From: Streptomyces venezuelae ATCC 10712
GTDB taxonomy: Bacteria > Actinomycetota > Actinomycetes > Streptomycetales > Streptomycetaceae
Length of the DNA: 64,000 bases
Reading direction: 5' to 3'
Assembly (NCBI RefSeq): GCF_008639165.1
Contig: NZ_CP029197.1
Span: 5,212,001 to 5,276,000 of the forward strand
The notes below the pieces were generated by a model that saw nothing but the letters and a program-made list of their open reading frames with translations, was not told the origin of the DNA and did not search any database. Made by a program: the position numbers and the translations under genes. Shown piece after piece: positions 26,104 to 34,452 of the stretch (positions are counted from its first letter, which is position 1; each line of letters opens with the position of its first letter).

Positions 26104-26757
26104 ATGCCGACTGCCCGCGAGGCCCTGCTCGACGCCGCGCTCGGCGCGCTCGCGCACCGGCCGTGGTCCGCCGTGCGGATGGCCGACCTCGCCACCACCG
26201 CCCGGGTCTCCCGGCAGACCCTCTACAACGAGTTCGGCAGCAAGGAGGGGCTCGCCCGCGCCCTGGTACGACGGGAGGCCGACGCCTATCTGCAGGGCGT
26301 CCGGCGGCTGCTCGCCGCTCCGGCGCCGCCCGAGCGGAACCTGGTCGTCGTCGCCGAGTGGATCGTCACCAGGGCCGCCACCCGGCCCGTGCTGCGGGCC
26401 CTGCTCACAGGCGCCTGGAACGAGCGGCTGCCCGCACCCCGCCCGGCAAGACCCGGCGCCCGCCCGGCGGCGGTGCCCGCCCAGCGGCGCGCCGACGAGG
26501 GGCCGCCCGCGCCGGGCGAGCTGGTCGCGGCGACCGCGGCCTGCGCGGGGGAACGGTGGGCGGCAGGCTGTGAGCTGGCCGTCCGGCTGGCGCTCAGTCA
26601 TGTCGTGGCGCCCGCGGTCCCGTTGCCCACGGGCCCGGGGGAGGCGGGTCAGTGCGAGGAGCCGGACAGCTGGAGTCCGATCACGCCGACGATGACCAGA
26701 CTGATCGAGACGATCTTGAGCGTGGAGACCACGTCGCCGAGGAAGATCATTCCGTAG
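26104..26757 (+). CDS. TetR-family transcriptional regulator
   Basis: 217 residues from ATG 26104 with GGGAGGCG upstream. The N-terminal helix-turn-helix is clear (MADLATTARVSRQTLYNEFG, then SKEGLARALV). The ligand domain is short and Ala/Arg/Pro-rich. Its last 36 codons run antisense through the end of the convergent SMR exporter gene, an overlap of 109 bp. The C-terminal residues (SWSPITPTMTRLIET) are thus a by-product of the SMR sequence, so the protein may have been extended by loss of an earlier stop. It probably controls itself and perhaps the exporter. Confidence 0.82.
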   Translation: MPTAREALLDAALGALAHRPWSAVRMADLATTARVSRQTLYNEFGSKEGLARALVRREADAYLQGVRRLLAAPAPPERNLVVVAEWIVTRAATRPVLRALLTGAWNERLPAPRPARPGARPAAVPAQRRADEGPPAPGELVAATAACAGERWAAGCELAVRLALSHVVAPAVPLPTGPGEAGQCEEPDSWSPITPTMTRLIETILSVETTSPRKIIP

Positions 26758-26972
26758 ATCGCCGTCCCGGCCGCCCCGATCCCGGTCCACACCGCGTACG
26801 CCGGACCCACGTCCAGCTTCCGCAGGGCCAGCGTAAGGAGGCCGAAGCTGCCGAGTGCGAAGGCCGCGAAGGCGACCGTCGGCCACAGCCGGGTGAATCC
26901 GTGCGAGAGCTTCAGGCAGACCGCGAAGCCCGTCTCCAGAAAGCCCGCGACCACCACCAGCAGCCACGCCAT
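26649..26972 (-). CDS. Small multidrug resistance (SMR) exporter, SugE/Gdx-like
   Basis: 107 residues from ATG 26972 with GGAGG eight bases upstream. Four membrane helices. The membrane glutamate is in AGFLETGFAVCLKLSHG, and the following HGFTRLWPT is typical of the SugE/Gdx branch, which exports guanidinium, rather than the EmrE branch. SMR proteins act as antiparallel dimers driven by protons. I found no guanidine riboswitch upstream; the convergent TetR may be the regulator. Confidence 0.85.
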   Translation of the reverse strand: MAWLLVVVAGFLETGFAVCLKLSHGFTRLWPTVAFAAFALGSFGLLTLALRKLDVGPAYAVWTGIGAAGTAIYGMIFLGDVVSTLKIVSISLVIVGVIGLQLSGSSH

Positions 26973-27016
26973 CGTCAGTGCCTCCCACGCCGTCGGTGAC
27001 TGCTTCGTCGCACTTG

Positions 27017-27030
27017 GTGCGATTATGCAC
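27017..27030 (-). promoter_or_regulatory. Inverted repeat and -10-like box before the SMR gene
   Basis: GTGC-GATTAT-GCAC (27017-27030) is an inverted repeat that, read on the minus strand, includes a good -10 (CATAAT). It lies about 45 bases before the SMR start codon. It could be the operator of the neighbouring TetR protein; a proper -35 is not evident. Confidence 0.4.
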
Positions 27031-27064
27031 TTACCTGCCGTGGTCGTCCGTAAACGCGGACGGC

Positions 27065-28078
27065 TCAGTCGCCCTCGCGTCGCTCCCGGGTCGCGAGCAG
27101 TCGCCGCAGCGACACCAGCCGCGCCGGATCGGCGTGCCCCTCCGCCACCCAGGCGTCCAGCGCGCAGTCCGGCTCGTCGTGGCTGCAGGCGCGCGGGCAG
27201 TTCTCCGTACCCGGCACGAGGTCGGGGAAGGCGAGGATGACCCGGGACGGGTCGACGTGGTGCAGTCCGAAGGAGCGCACGCCCGGGGTGTCGATGACCC
27301 AGCCGCCCTCCTTGTCGTTGAGCGGCAGGGCGAGCGCCGAGGTCGTGGTGTGCCGGCCGCGGCCCGTGACCGCGTTGACCACCCCGGTCGTGCGCCGCCG
27401 CTCCGGCGGCACCAGGGCGTTGACCAGGGTCGTCTTGCCGACGCCGGAGTGCCCGACGAACGCGGTGGTGCGGCCCTTGAGGTGCTCGTGGACCCGCTCG
27501 GCCGCGACGCCGTCGACGAACTCGTCGCGGGTGGTCACCACGTACGGCACGCCCAGCGCGCCGTACATCTCCAGGAGTTCGTCCGGCGGCGCCAGGTCCG
27601 ACTTGGTGAGGACGAGCAGCGGGGTGAGGCCGCCGTCGTACGCGGCGACCAGGCAGCGGTCGATCAGCCGGGGGCGCGGCTCGGGGTCGGCGAGCGCGGT
27701 GACGATCGCCAGCTGGTCGGCGTTGGCGACGACCACCCGCTCGTACGGGTCGTCGTCGTCGGCCGTGCGGCGGAGCACCGAGCTGCGCTCGCCGATCCGC
27801 ACGATCCGGGCCAGGGTGTCCTTCTCGCCGGACAGGTCGCCGACGAGCGAGACGCGGTCGCCGACCACGGCGGCCTTGCGGCCCAGCTCGCGGGCCTTCA
27901 TCGCGGTCACCGCCCGGTCGTCGACGAGGACGGTCAGCCGGCCGCGGTCGACGGTGAGGACCATGCCCTCGACGGCGTCCTCGTGCTTCGGGCGGATCGT
28001 GGTGCGGGGACGGGTGCCCTTGCGGTTGGGCCGCTGGCGGATGTCGTCCTCGTCGGTGTGCTTGCCGTAACGCCGCAT
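27065..28078 (-). CDS. rsgA: Ribosome small-subunit-dependent GTPase RsgA
   Basis: 337 residues. A late-stage 30S assembly factor. An N-terminal OB-like region (residues about 30-115) precedes a circularly permuted GTPase domain: G4 LTKSD comes before the P-loop GHSGVGKTTLVNAL and G3 DTPG. A C-terminal zinc site follows (CPRACSHDEPDC). Motifs are complete. It starts three bases after the aroA stop in the same direction, so the two are an operon, as is common in actinobacteria. Confidence 0.95.
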   Translation of the reverse strand: MRRYGKHTDEDDIRQRPNRKGTRPRTTIRPKHEDAVEGMVLTVDRGRLTVLVDDRAVTAMKARELGRKAAVVGDRVSLVGDLSGEKDTLARIVRIGERSSVLRRTADDDDPYERVVVANADQLAIVTALADPEPRPRLIDRCLVAAYDGGLTPLLVLTKSDLAPPDELLEMYGALGVPYVVTTRDEFVDGVAAERVHEHLKGRTTAFVGHSGVGKTTLVNALVPPERRRTTGVVNAVTGRGRHTTTSALALPLNDKEGGWVIDTPGVRSFGLHHVDPSRVILAFPDLVPGTENCPRACSHDEPDCALDAWVAEGHADPARLVSLRRLLATRERREGD

Positions 28079-28081
28079 GGT

Positions 28082-29416
28082 TCAGGCCCCGAGCATTTCG
28101 GTCCACATCCTGGGGAAGTCGGGCAAGGTCTTCGCGGTCGTGGCCACGTCCTCGATCTCCACGCCCTCGACCGCCAGGCCGATGATCGCGCCCGCCGTCG
28201 CCATGCGGTGGTCGTGGTACGTGTGGAAGACGCCGCCGTGCAGCGGGCGAGGGCGGATGTGGAGACCGTCCTCGGTCTCGGTCACGTCGCCGCCCAGCTC
28301 GTTGATCTCCTTGGTGAGCGCCGCCAGCCGGTCCGTCTCGTGCAGCCGGAGATGGGCGACCCCGCGCAGCGTCGACGGGGAGTCGGCGAGGGCCGCGACC
28401 GCGGCGATGCCCGGCGTCAGCTCGCCGACCTCGCCGAGGTCCACGTCGATGCCGTGGATCCGGCCCGTGCCGGTGAAGGTCAGACCGGCCTCGGTCAGCT
28501 CGCAGGAACCACCCATCTCGGTGAAGATCTCCCGCAGCGCGTCACCGGGCTGGGTGGTCCGCGCGGGCCAGTCCGGCACCGTCACGCGGCCGCCGGTGAT
28601 CAGGGCCGCCGCCAGGAACGGCTGCGCGTTCGACAGGTCGGGCTCGACGACCAGGTCCCGGCCGCGCAGCGCCGAGGGCGCCACCCGCCACACGTTCGGG
28701 GCGCCGCCGTGCTCCGGCTCGTCCACTTGGGCGCCGACCGCGCGGAGCATGTCGACCGTCATCCGGATGTGCGGCAGCGAGGGCAGCCGCGACCCCACGT
28801 GCCGCACCTCCACGCCCTGGTTGAAGCGGGGCGCGGAGAGCAGCAGGGCGCTGACGAACTGGGAGGACGAGGAGGCGTCGATCTCGACCGTGCCGCCGTC
28901 CAGGCCACCGGCGCCGTGCACCGTCATGGGGAGGGCGCCGCGGCCCTCGTCGTCGACGCGGGCGCCGAGCGCGCGCAGCGCGTCGATCACACCGTGCAGC
29001 GGGCGCTCGTGGGAGCGGGGGTCGCCGTCGAAGCGGACCGGTCCGTCGGCGAGCGCCGCGACCGGGGGCAGGAAGCGCATGACCGTGCCGGCGTTGCCGA
29101 CGTCGACGGTCGCGGGGCCGCGCAGCGGGGAGGGGATGACCCGCCAGGCCTCGCCGGAACCGTCCGGGCCCACGCCCTCCTCGATCTTCACGCCGAGGGT
29201 ACGGAGCGCCTCGGCCATCAGGAGGGTGTCGCGGGACCGCAGCGGGCGGCGCAGCCAGCCGGGCTCGGACGCCAGGGCGGCCAGGACGAGGGCGCGGTTG
29301 GTGACCGACTTCGATCCGGGCACGGTGACGGTCGCGTCGACGGCGCCGCGGGCGTACGGGGCGGGCCAGAGGTCGGTGGGCGGGTCGGTGTGCGTCGCGG
29401 AAGCAGCTGCGGTCAT
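28082..29416 (-). CDS. aroA: 3-phosphoshikimate 1-carboxyvinyltransferase (EPSP synthase)
   Basis: 444 residues from ATG 29416. It catalyses transfer of enolpyruvate from PEP to shikimate 3-phosphate in aromatic amino acid synthesis. Landmarks: VPGSKSVTNRALVLAALA, VGNAGTVMRFLPP, SSSQFVSALLLSAP and LRLHETDRLAAL. Full length. It is followed by rsgA with a three-base gap. The in-frame extension further upstream is antisense to other genes and not used. Confidence 0.95.
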   Translation of the reverse strand: MTAAASATHTDPPTDLWPAPYARGAVDATVTVPGSKSVTNRALVLAALASEPGWLRRPLRSRDTLLMAEALRTLGVKIEEGVGPDGSGEAWRVIPSPLRGPATVDVGNAGTVMRFLPPVAALADGPVRFDGDPRSHERPLHGVIDALRALGARVDDEGRGALPMTVHGAGGLDGGTVEIDASSSSQFVSALLLSAPRFNQGVEVRHVGSRLPSLPHIRMTVDMLRAVGAQVDEPEHGGAPNVWRVAPSALRGRDLVVEPDLSNAQPFLAAALITGGRVTVPDWPARTTQPGDALREIFTEMGGSCELTEAGLTFTGTGRIHGIDVDLGEVGELTPGIAAVAALADSPSTLRGVAHLRLHETDRLAALTKEINELGGDVTETEDGLHIRPRPLHGGVFHTYHDHRMATAGAIIGLAVEGVEIEDVATTAKTLPDFPRMWTEMLGA

Positions 29417-29436
29417 GGACTCACTGTACGGGGGAG

Positions 29437-30132
29437 TCAGTAGCCCAGGAGCCAGCGCCCGCCGCCGATCAGGGAGCAGATCGCGACCGCGTGGAAGAAG
29501 AACAGCCACACCCCGGCGGGTACGTGGGTGAGCCGCGCGAGCTGGTCCGCGTCCGAGTCGGGGGCGCCGCCGTGGCGCCGCTTCGACTGGAGCTCGAAGG
29601 CCGGGCGGACACCGCCGAGCAGCAGGAACCACACCACCGCGTACGCGAAGACCGACTGGACCTCGGGGGTGGTCAGCCAGGAGACGAGAAGGAAAGCGGC
29701 GCCGGTGAGGAGGACGGTGAGGACGCCGTACGCGTTGCGGACCATCACCAGCATGGCGAGCAGCAGCGCGGTCGCCAGCCACAGCAGCAGGGTGACCCGG
29801 TGGGTGCCGAGCAGGGCGGCGCCGCCGAGACCGAGCAGCGGGGCCGCCGGGTAGCCGGCGGCCAGGGTGAGGACGACGCCGACGCCGGTCGGCCGGCCCC
29901 GGCTCACGGTCAGTCCGCTGGTGTCCGAGTGCAGCCGGATCCCTTCGAGCCGCCGGCCGGTGGCGAGGGCGAGCAGACCGTGGCCGCCCTCGTGGGCGAT
30001 GGTGATCGCGTTCCGGGCCAGCAGCCATATACGGCGGGGCACGGTGACGGCCAGGGCGGCGACGCCGGTGGCGATCACCAGCCACTCGGCCGGGGCGGCC
30101 TGCGGGCTGAAGAGGTCCAGCGAGAGGTCCAT
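29437..30132 (-). CDS. M50-like membrane metallopeptidase
   Basis: 231 residues from ATG 30132. Five to six membrane helices. The zinc motif is in TIAHEGGHGLLALATGRR (HExxH as HEGGH). The second M50 motif is reduced to a GVVLTLAAGYPAAPLLG-like segment, and the usual NPDG/LDG aspartate motif is not evident. It may be an unusual site-2-protease relative of the type found in actinobacteria (M50B-like). It lies 20 bases upstream of aroA and is divergent from the SRAP gene by 49 bases. Confidence 0.8.
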   Translation of the reverse strand: MDLSLDLFSPQAAPAEWLVIATGVAALAVTVPRRIWLLARNAITIAHEGGHGLLALATGRRLEGIRLHSDTSGLTVSRGRPTGVGVVLTLAAGYPAAPLLGLGGAALLGTHRVTLLLWLATALLLAMLVMVRNAYGVLTVLLTGAAFLLVSWLTTPEVQSVFAYAVVWFLLLGGVRPAFELQSKRRHGGAPDSDADQLARLTHVPAGVWLFFFHAVAICSLIGGGRWLLGY

Positions 30133-30181
30133 CGTTCGGGCCGCTCCTCGGGGGCTCGGGGATCGTGGCAGTGTGGCACGT

Positions 30182-30997
30182 ATGTGCGGAAGGTATGCAG
30201 CGAGCCGGCGGCCCGAGGACCTCGTCGGCCTCTTCGGAGTGGAGAAGTGGGAGCCGGAGGAGACTCTGGCCCCCGACTGGAACGTGGCCCCGACCAAAGA
30301 GGTCTGGGCCGTCCTCGAGCGTCCTCTGAAAGACGCAGAATCCCGACGTCCGGTTCGCCAGCTGCGCGCGCTGAAGTGGGGCCTCGTACCGTCCTGGGCG
30401 AAGTCGCCGGAGGGCGCCGCGCGGATGATCAACGCGCGCGCGGAGACCCTGGAGGAGAAGCCCTCCTTCAAGCGGGCCTTCGCGGCCCGCCGGTGCATCC
30501 TCCCCGCCGACGGCTACTACGAGTGGGTCACCGGGGCGGGGGAGCGGGAGCTCGAGGTCGAGGGGAAGAAGAAGCGGCCCCGCAAGCAGCCGTACTTCGT
30601 GACCCCGGCGGACGGCTCCGTGTTCGCGATGGCCGGGCTCTACGAGTTCTGGCGCGACCGGACCCTGCCCGACGGCGACCCGCTGGCGTGGTGGGTGACC
30701 TGCTCGGTGATCACCACCGAGGCGGAGACCGGACCGCTGGGCGTGGCCCCGGCCGAGGGCCCGCACTCGCTCGCCGACATCCACCCCCGGATGCCGCTGA
30801 TGCTCACCGAGGACCGCTGGGACGCCTGGCTCGACCCGGCGACCACCGCCCCCGAGGAGCTGCGGGGGCTGCTCGCCGCGCCGCCGGAGGGGCTCATGCG
30901 CGCGTACCCGGTGGCGACCGCCGTCAGCAACGTCCGCAACAACGGCCCCGAACTCCTGACGGAGCTGGCGGGCCCGGAGGTCGGCACGCTGTTCTGA
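30182..30997 (+). CDS. SRAP-domain protein (YedK/HMCES), abasic-site DNA-protein crosslinker
   Basis: 271 residues from ATG 30182. The family exposes Cys2 after methionine removal and forms a thiazolidine link with abasic sites in single-stranded DNA. Here the protein begins MCGRYAASRR, giving that cysteine. Other active-site parts are visible: PDWNVAPT, INARAETLEEKPSFKRAF with the asparagine and arginine, GYYEW with the glutamate, and HPRMPLML with the histidine. Stand-alone gene, with no SOS box recognised. Confidence 0.93.
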   Translation: MCGRYAASRRPEDLVGLFGVEKWEPEETLAPDWNVAPTKEVWAVLERPLKDAESRRPVRQLRALKWGLVPSWAKSPEGAARMINARAETLEEKPSFKRAFAARRCILPADGYYEWVTGAGERELEVEGKKKRPRKQPYFVTPADGSVFAMAGLYEFWRDRTLPDGDPLAWWVTCSVITTEAETGPLGVAPAEGPHSLADIHPRMPLMLTEDRWDAWLDPATTAPEELRGLLAAPPEGLMRAYPVATAVSNVRNNGPELLTELAGPEVGTLF

Positions 30998-31034
30998 CAC
31001 CGGCGCGCGGGGTGCGGGACGGCAGGATGGGGGC

Positions 31035-31676
31035 GTGACCGACATGACACAGTCCGAGACCGTCCCCACCGACGCCGGAGAGGCCCGCGTCACCTGGTAC
31101 GCGGGGACGGAGCCCGGGGCCGTCCTCGCCCTCGGCCACGGCGCCGGCGGCGGCGTCGAGGCCCGCGACCTCCAGGCCCTCGCCGCGGCGCTGCCGGACC
31201 GGGGCGTGACCGTCGCCCTGGTCGAGCAGCCCTGGCGGGTCGCCGGCAAGAAGGTCGCGCCCGCCCCGAAGACCCTGGACACCGGCTGGCGCGGGCTCTG
31301 GCCGGTCCTCGCCCGGCCCGGGCTCCCGGTGATCGCGGGCGGCCGCAGCGCCGGCGCCCGGGTCGCCTGCCGCACCGGCCGGGAGCTCGGCGCCGCCGCC
31401 GTCCTCGCGCTGAGCTTCCCCCTCCACCCGCCGGGCAGGCCGGAGCGGTCCCGCGCCGAGGAGCTGCTCGGCACGGGCCTGCCCACCCTCGTCGTCCAGG
31501 GCGGCAACGACCCCTTCGGACGGCCCGGGGAGTTCCCGGAAGGCCCCTACCGCCTCGTCGAGATCCCGTACGGGGACCACGGCTTCGCCCTCCCGAAGCG
31601 GGCCCCGCTCGGCCCGGACGACGCGCGGGAACTGCTGGTGGACGCGGTCGCCGAATGGATCGTCTCGCTCCGCTGA
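31035..31676 (+). CDS. Alpha/beta hydrolase, dienelactone-hydrolase-like
   Basis: 213 residues from GTG 31035. The oxyanion region LALGHGAGGGVEARD, the nucleophile elbow GGRSAGARVAC, the acidic GGNDPFG and the histidine PYGDHGFALPK give a full Ser-Asp-His triad. This short family (KANL3/Tex30-like) has no assigned substrate. Its stop is about ten bases before the sigma-R promoter of sigR. Confidence 0.85.
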   Translation: MTDMTQSETVPTDAGEARVTWYAGTEPGAVLALGHGAGGGVEARDLQALAAALPDRGVTVALVEQPWRVAGKKVAPAPKTLDTGWRGLWPVLARPGLPVIAGGRSAGARVACRTGRELGAAAVLALSFPLHPPGRPERSRAEELLGTGLPTLVVQGGNDPFGRPGEFPEGPYRLVEIPYGDHGFALPKRAPLGPDDARELLVDAVAEWIVSLR

Positions 31677-31683
31677 CCCACCG

Positions 31684-31709
31684 GGAATGTTGAGCGGGGG
31701 GCGACGGTT
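31684..31709 (+). promoter_or_regulatory. sigR autoregulatory promoter (sigRp2 type)
   Basis: GGAAT at 31684-31688, exactly 18 bases, then GTT at 31707-31709: a full match to the sigma-R consensus. It lies about 45 bases upstream of the ATG of the long sigma-R form, matching the known position of the thiol-stress-inducible second sigR promoter. Confidence 0.88.
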
Positions 31710-31753
31710 GTTCCGTGCGTCGGTGTGAGAGCAAGGAAGAGGGAGTCCGTCGC

Positions 31754-31918
31754 ATGGGTTCGACCATCTGCCGGGAGCGCGCGCAGGCCGCTGACCTCGA
31801 CTGGACAGTGCTGCCCGCTCCCCAGGGTGCCCGTATTCGGGCGGCGGGCGGAGCGGTTCCTCGTCTATCCTCCGAAACGAGCGGGTCCGCCCTCGGGCTC
31901 GCCGCCGCGCTGGAGGAG
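31754..31918 (+). other. 55-codon N-terminal extension giving the long sigma-R' form
   Basis: The ATG at 31754 is in frame with sigR and adds exactly 55 residues before the standard GTG at 31919. In S. coelicolor the inducible transcript yields a 55-residue longer, unstable sigma-R' that helps turn off the response by proteolysis. The length and promoter position match, so I infer the same behaviour here. Confidence 0.75.
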
Positions 31919-32575
31919 GTGGGTCCGGTCACTGGGACCGACACAGGGACCGACGACGGCCCCGAGGAGACGACCGAGGAGCGCAATCTGCGCTTCGAGC
32001 GGGACGCCCTCGGCTACCTCGACCAGATGTACTCGGCCGCGCTGCGCATGACGCGCAACCCCGCGGACGCGGAGGACCTGGTGCAGGAGACCTACGCCAA
32101 GGCGTACGGGTCGTTCCACCAGTTCCGCGAGGGCACCAACCTCAAGGCGTGGCTCTACCGCATCCTGACGAACACCTTCATCAACTCGTACCGGAAGAAG
32201 CAGCGCGAACCCCAGCGCAGCGCTGCCGAGGAGATCGAGGACTGGCAGCTCGCCCGCGCCGAGTCGCACATGTCGACGGGGCTGCGGTCCGCCGAGTCCC
32301 AGGCGCTCGACCACCTCCCGGACTCCGACGTGAAGGAAGCCCTCCAGGCGATTCCCGAGGAGTTCCGCATCGCGGTCTATCTCGCGGATGTCGAGGGGTT
32401 TGCGTACAAGGAGATCGCGGACATCATGGGGACACCCATCGGTACGGTGATGTCCCGACTGCACCGGGGTCGCCGCCAGCTGCGCGGCATGCTCGAGGAC
32501 TACGCCCGCGACCGCGGGCTGGTTCCCGCGGGCGCCGGAGAGTCGTCGAACGATCTGAAAGGCTCGGGCTCATGA
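31919..32575 (+). CDS. sigR: ECF sigma factor SigR (thiol-oxidative stress)
   Basis: 218 residues from GTG 31919 (VGPVTGTD). Region 2 has ALRMTRNPADAEDLVQETYA and LYRILTNTFINSYRK; region 4 has VYLADVEGFAYKEIADIMG followed by PIGTVMSRLHRGRR. It directs transcription of thioredoxin, mycothiol and proteolysis genes. Control is by the anti-sigma RsrA, whose gene overlaps the stop (ATGA), and by its own promoter at 31684. The ribosome-binding GGAGGA nearly abuts the GTG; homologues I recall begin at the same codon. Confidence 0.96.
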   Translation: MGPVTGTDTGTDDGPEETTEERNLRFERDALGYLDQMYSAALRMTRNPADAEDLVQETYAKAYGSFHQFREGTNLKAWLYRILTNTFINSYRKKQREPQRSAAEEIEDWQLARAESHMSTGLRSAESQALDHLPDSDVKEALQAIPEEFRIAVYLADVEGFAYKEIADIMGTPIGTVMSRLHRGRRQLRGMLEDYARDRGLVPAGAGESSNDLKGSGS

Positions 32576-32889
32576 GCTGCGGAGAGCCGCACGAGACGGA
32601 TTGCTCGGAAGTCCTGGATCATCTGTACGAGTTCCTCGACAACGAGATGCCCGACACGGACTGCACCAAGTTCGAGGTGCACTTCGAGGAGTGCTCCCCG
32701 TGCCTGGAGAAGTACGGCCTGGAGCAGGCGGTGAAGAAGCTCGTCAAGCGCTGCTGCGGCAGCGACGACGTCCCCACCGACCTGCGCTCCAAGGTCATGG
32801 GACGGATCGACCTGATCCGCTCGGGGCACCTGGTGCCCGAGCAGGAGATCGCGCCGATCGTCCCGACGACACCGGCGCCCCAGGAGTGA
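32572..32889 (+). CDS. rsrA: Zinc-binding anti-sigma factor RsrA
   Basis: 105 residues, the exact family length, overlapping sigR by four bases. All redox and zinc residues are in the known positions: Cys3, Cys11, His37, Cys41, Cys44, Cys61, Cys62 (HFEECSPC in the ZAS core). It holds SigR inactive with zinc bound and lets go when a disulfide forms. The C-terminal tail is Pro/Thr-rich. Confidence 0.96.
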   Translation: MSCGEPHETDCSEVLDHLYEFLDNEMPDTDCTKFEVHFEECSPCLEKYGLEQAVKKLVKRCCGSDDVPTDLRSKVMGRIDLIRSGHLVPEQEIAPIVPTTPAPQE

Positions 32890-32912
32890 CACCCCCCGAC
32901 GCGGGGTGAGAC

Positions 32913-32945
32913 GGAGGCCGTCGCGGCACGCCCGCGACGGCCTCC
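32913..32945 (+). terminator. Terminator of the sigR-rsrA operon
   Basis: A 14-bp perfect stem, GGAGGCCGTCGCGG (32913-32926) with CCGCGACGGCCTCC (32932-32945), with a 5-nt loop, 23 bases after the rsrA stop. Confidence 0.82.
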
Positions 32946-33033
32946 CGCGTATATCAGCTTGTATCACCCGATGGTGCGAATCCGCTCCGGCGAGCCGTCG
33001 CGGGCCGCCCAACTCGCTAGCGTGACACGCGTG

Positions 33034-34452
33034 ATGGGCGTGAAGGTCATTCCGGGCGCGGCCCGCGGGTACATCGGCTGCGCCCTGCTCGCCGCCGGGG
33101 CCGCCGCCCTGCCCGCGCTGCGCCCCGCCGCCGGCACCCCCTGGGGCACCGTCGCGCTCCTCGCCGCCCTGTACGCGCTCTGCGAGCTGCCCGCCCGCTG
33201 CCGCCTCCTGGGCCGGGCCGCCGGCGGCTCCGTCCCCATCGGCAGCGGCTCCTTCTTTCCCGTCCTCCTCGCCGCCGCCCTCCTCCTGCCGCCCGCCGCC
33301 GCCGCGCTCACCGCCCTCCCCGGCAGCCTCCTCGCCCGCGTCGACGAACCCCCGGCCGCGCCACGCCGCGCCTGGCGGGCCGCCGCCACCGCCCTCGCCG
33401 TCTGGGCGGCCGCCACCGCCGCCGGCGCCCTGAGCTGCGCGACCGCCCTCGGCCACGGCCCCGACGCCCCCGACTTCCCGTACGCGCTGCTGCCCGCGGG
33501 CGCCGCCGCGCTCACCTTCTGCCTGGTCCTCACCGCCCTCGACGGCGGCATCCGGGCCACCGTCGGCGGACTGCCCGCGCGGGCCGCCTGGCGCGGCCTG
33601 CTCGGCCGGGCCCTCGCCCCGCACGCCGTGCACGGCCTCGCCGGGCTGATGATGGCCGTGCTCTGGCGCAGCACGTACGGGCCGGTCTCCGCGCTCTTCG
33701 TGCTCCTGCCGATCTACATCTCCTGCTGGGTCTTCGCCCAGTACCACCGCGAGCGCGCCGCCCACCAGGCCACCATCCGCGCCCTGGTCCAGGCCGTCGA
33801 CCTCAAGGACCGCTACACCCGCGGCCACAGCGAACGGGTCGGTCACGCCTCCGTCCTGATCGCCCGTGAGCTCGGCATGGCCGAGGACCGGCTCGACGTC
33901 GTCCGGTTCGCCGGCATCCTCCACGATGTCGGCAAGCTCGGCGTCCCCACCCGGGTGCTCCGCAAGGACGGGCCGCTCACCCCCGAGGAGCGCCGCGTCA
34001 TCGAACTCCACCCCGAGTACGGGCACGAGATCGTCCGGGGCATCGGCTTCCTCGGCGAGGCGCGGGCCGCGATCCTGCACCACCACGAACGCATGGACGG
34101 CAGCGGCTACCCCTACGGGCTGCACGGCGAGGAGATCCCCGAGTTCGCCCGGATGGTGGCCGTCGCCGACGCCTTCGACGCCATGACCTCCACCCGCTCC
34201 TACAGCCGGGCCCGCCCGGTCCCCACCGCCGTGGCCGAACTGGAGCGGTGCGCCGGCAGCCACTTCGACCCCCGGATGGTCGCCGCCCTCGTCCGCGCCC
34301 TCGACCGGCACGGCTGGCAGCCCGCCGTCACCGCCGACGAGACCACGCCGGCCACCCCGCCGAGCGGAAACGTACCTCCGCCACGGGACGCCACGACCGC
34401 CCCGCAGACCACCGGCGCGCCGCTGCCGCCCCGGCCCAGGGAACGCGCATGA
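33034..34452 (+). CDS. Membrane-bound HD-GYP domain protein
   Basis: 472 residues from ATG 33034 (GTG 33031 directly before it is possible). Six or more N-terminal membrane helices (about 1-230) lead to a cytoplasmic HD-GYP domain. The full signature is present: HSERV near residue 265, HDVGKLG near 296, HPEYG, and HHHERMDGSGYPYGL near 348. This predicts c-di-GMP (or related dinucleotide) phosphodiesterase activity. The tail is Pro/Thr-rich. Its stop overlaps the next gene (ATGA). c-di-GMP controls development in Streptomyces. Confidence 0.88.
   Translation: MGVKVIPGAARGYIGCALLAAGAAALPALRPAAGTPWGTVALLAALYALCELPARCRLLGRAAGGSVPIGSGSFFPVLLAAALLLPPAAAALTALPGSLLARVDEPPAAPRRAWRAAATALAVWAAATAAGALSCATALGHGPDAPDFPYALLPAGAAALTFCLVLTALDGGIRATVGGLPARAAWRGLLGRALAPHAVHGLAGLMMAVLWRSTYGPVSALFVLLPIYISCWVFAQYHRERAAHQATIRALVQAVDLKDRYTRGHSERVGHASVLIARELGMAEDRLDVVRFAGILHDVGKLGVPTRVLRKDGPLTPEERRVIELHPEYGHEIVRGIGFLGEARAAILHHHERMDGSGYPYGLHGEEIPEFARMVAVADAFDAMTSTRSYSRARPVPTAVAELERCAGSHFDPRMVAALVRALDRHGWQPAVTADETTPATPPSGNVPPPRDATTAPQTTGAPLPPRPRERA

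Noticed and set aside
28082..31507. A single minus-strand frame of 1141 codons spanning aroA, the M50 gene and beyond
   Set aside because: High GC keeps reading frames open. Everything upstream of the aroA ATG at 29416 is antisense to or out of frame with well-supported genes and has a shadow-like Arg/Pro/Ala composition.
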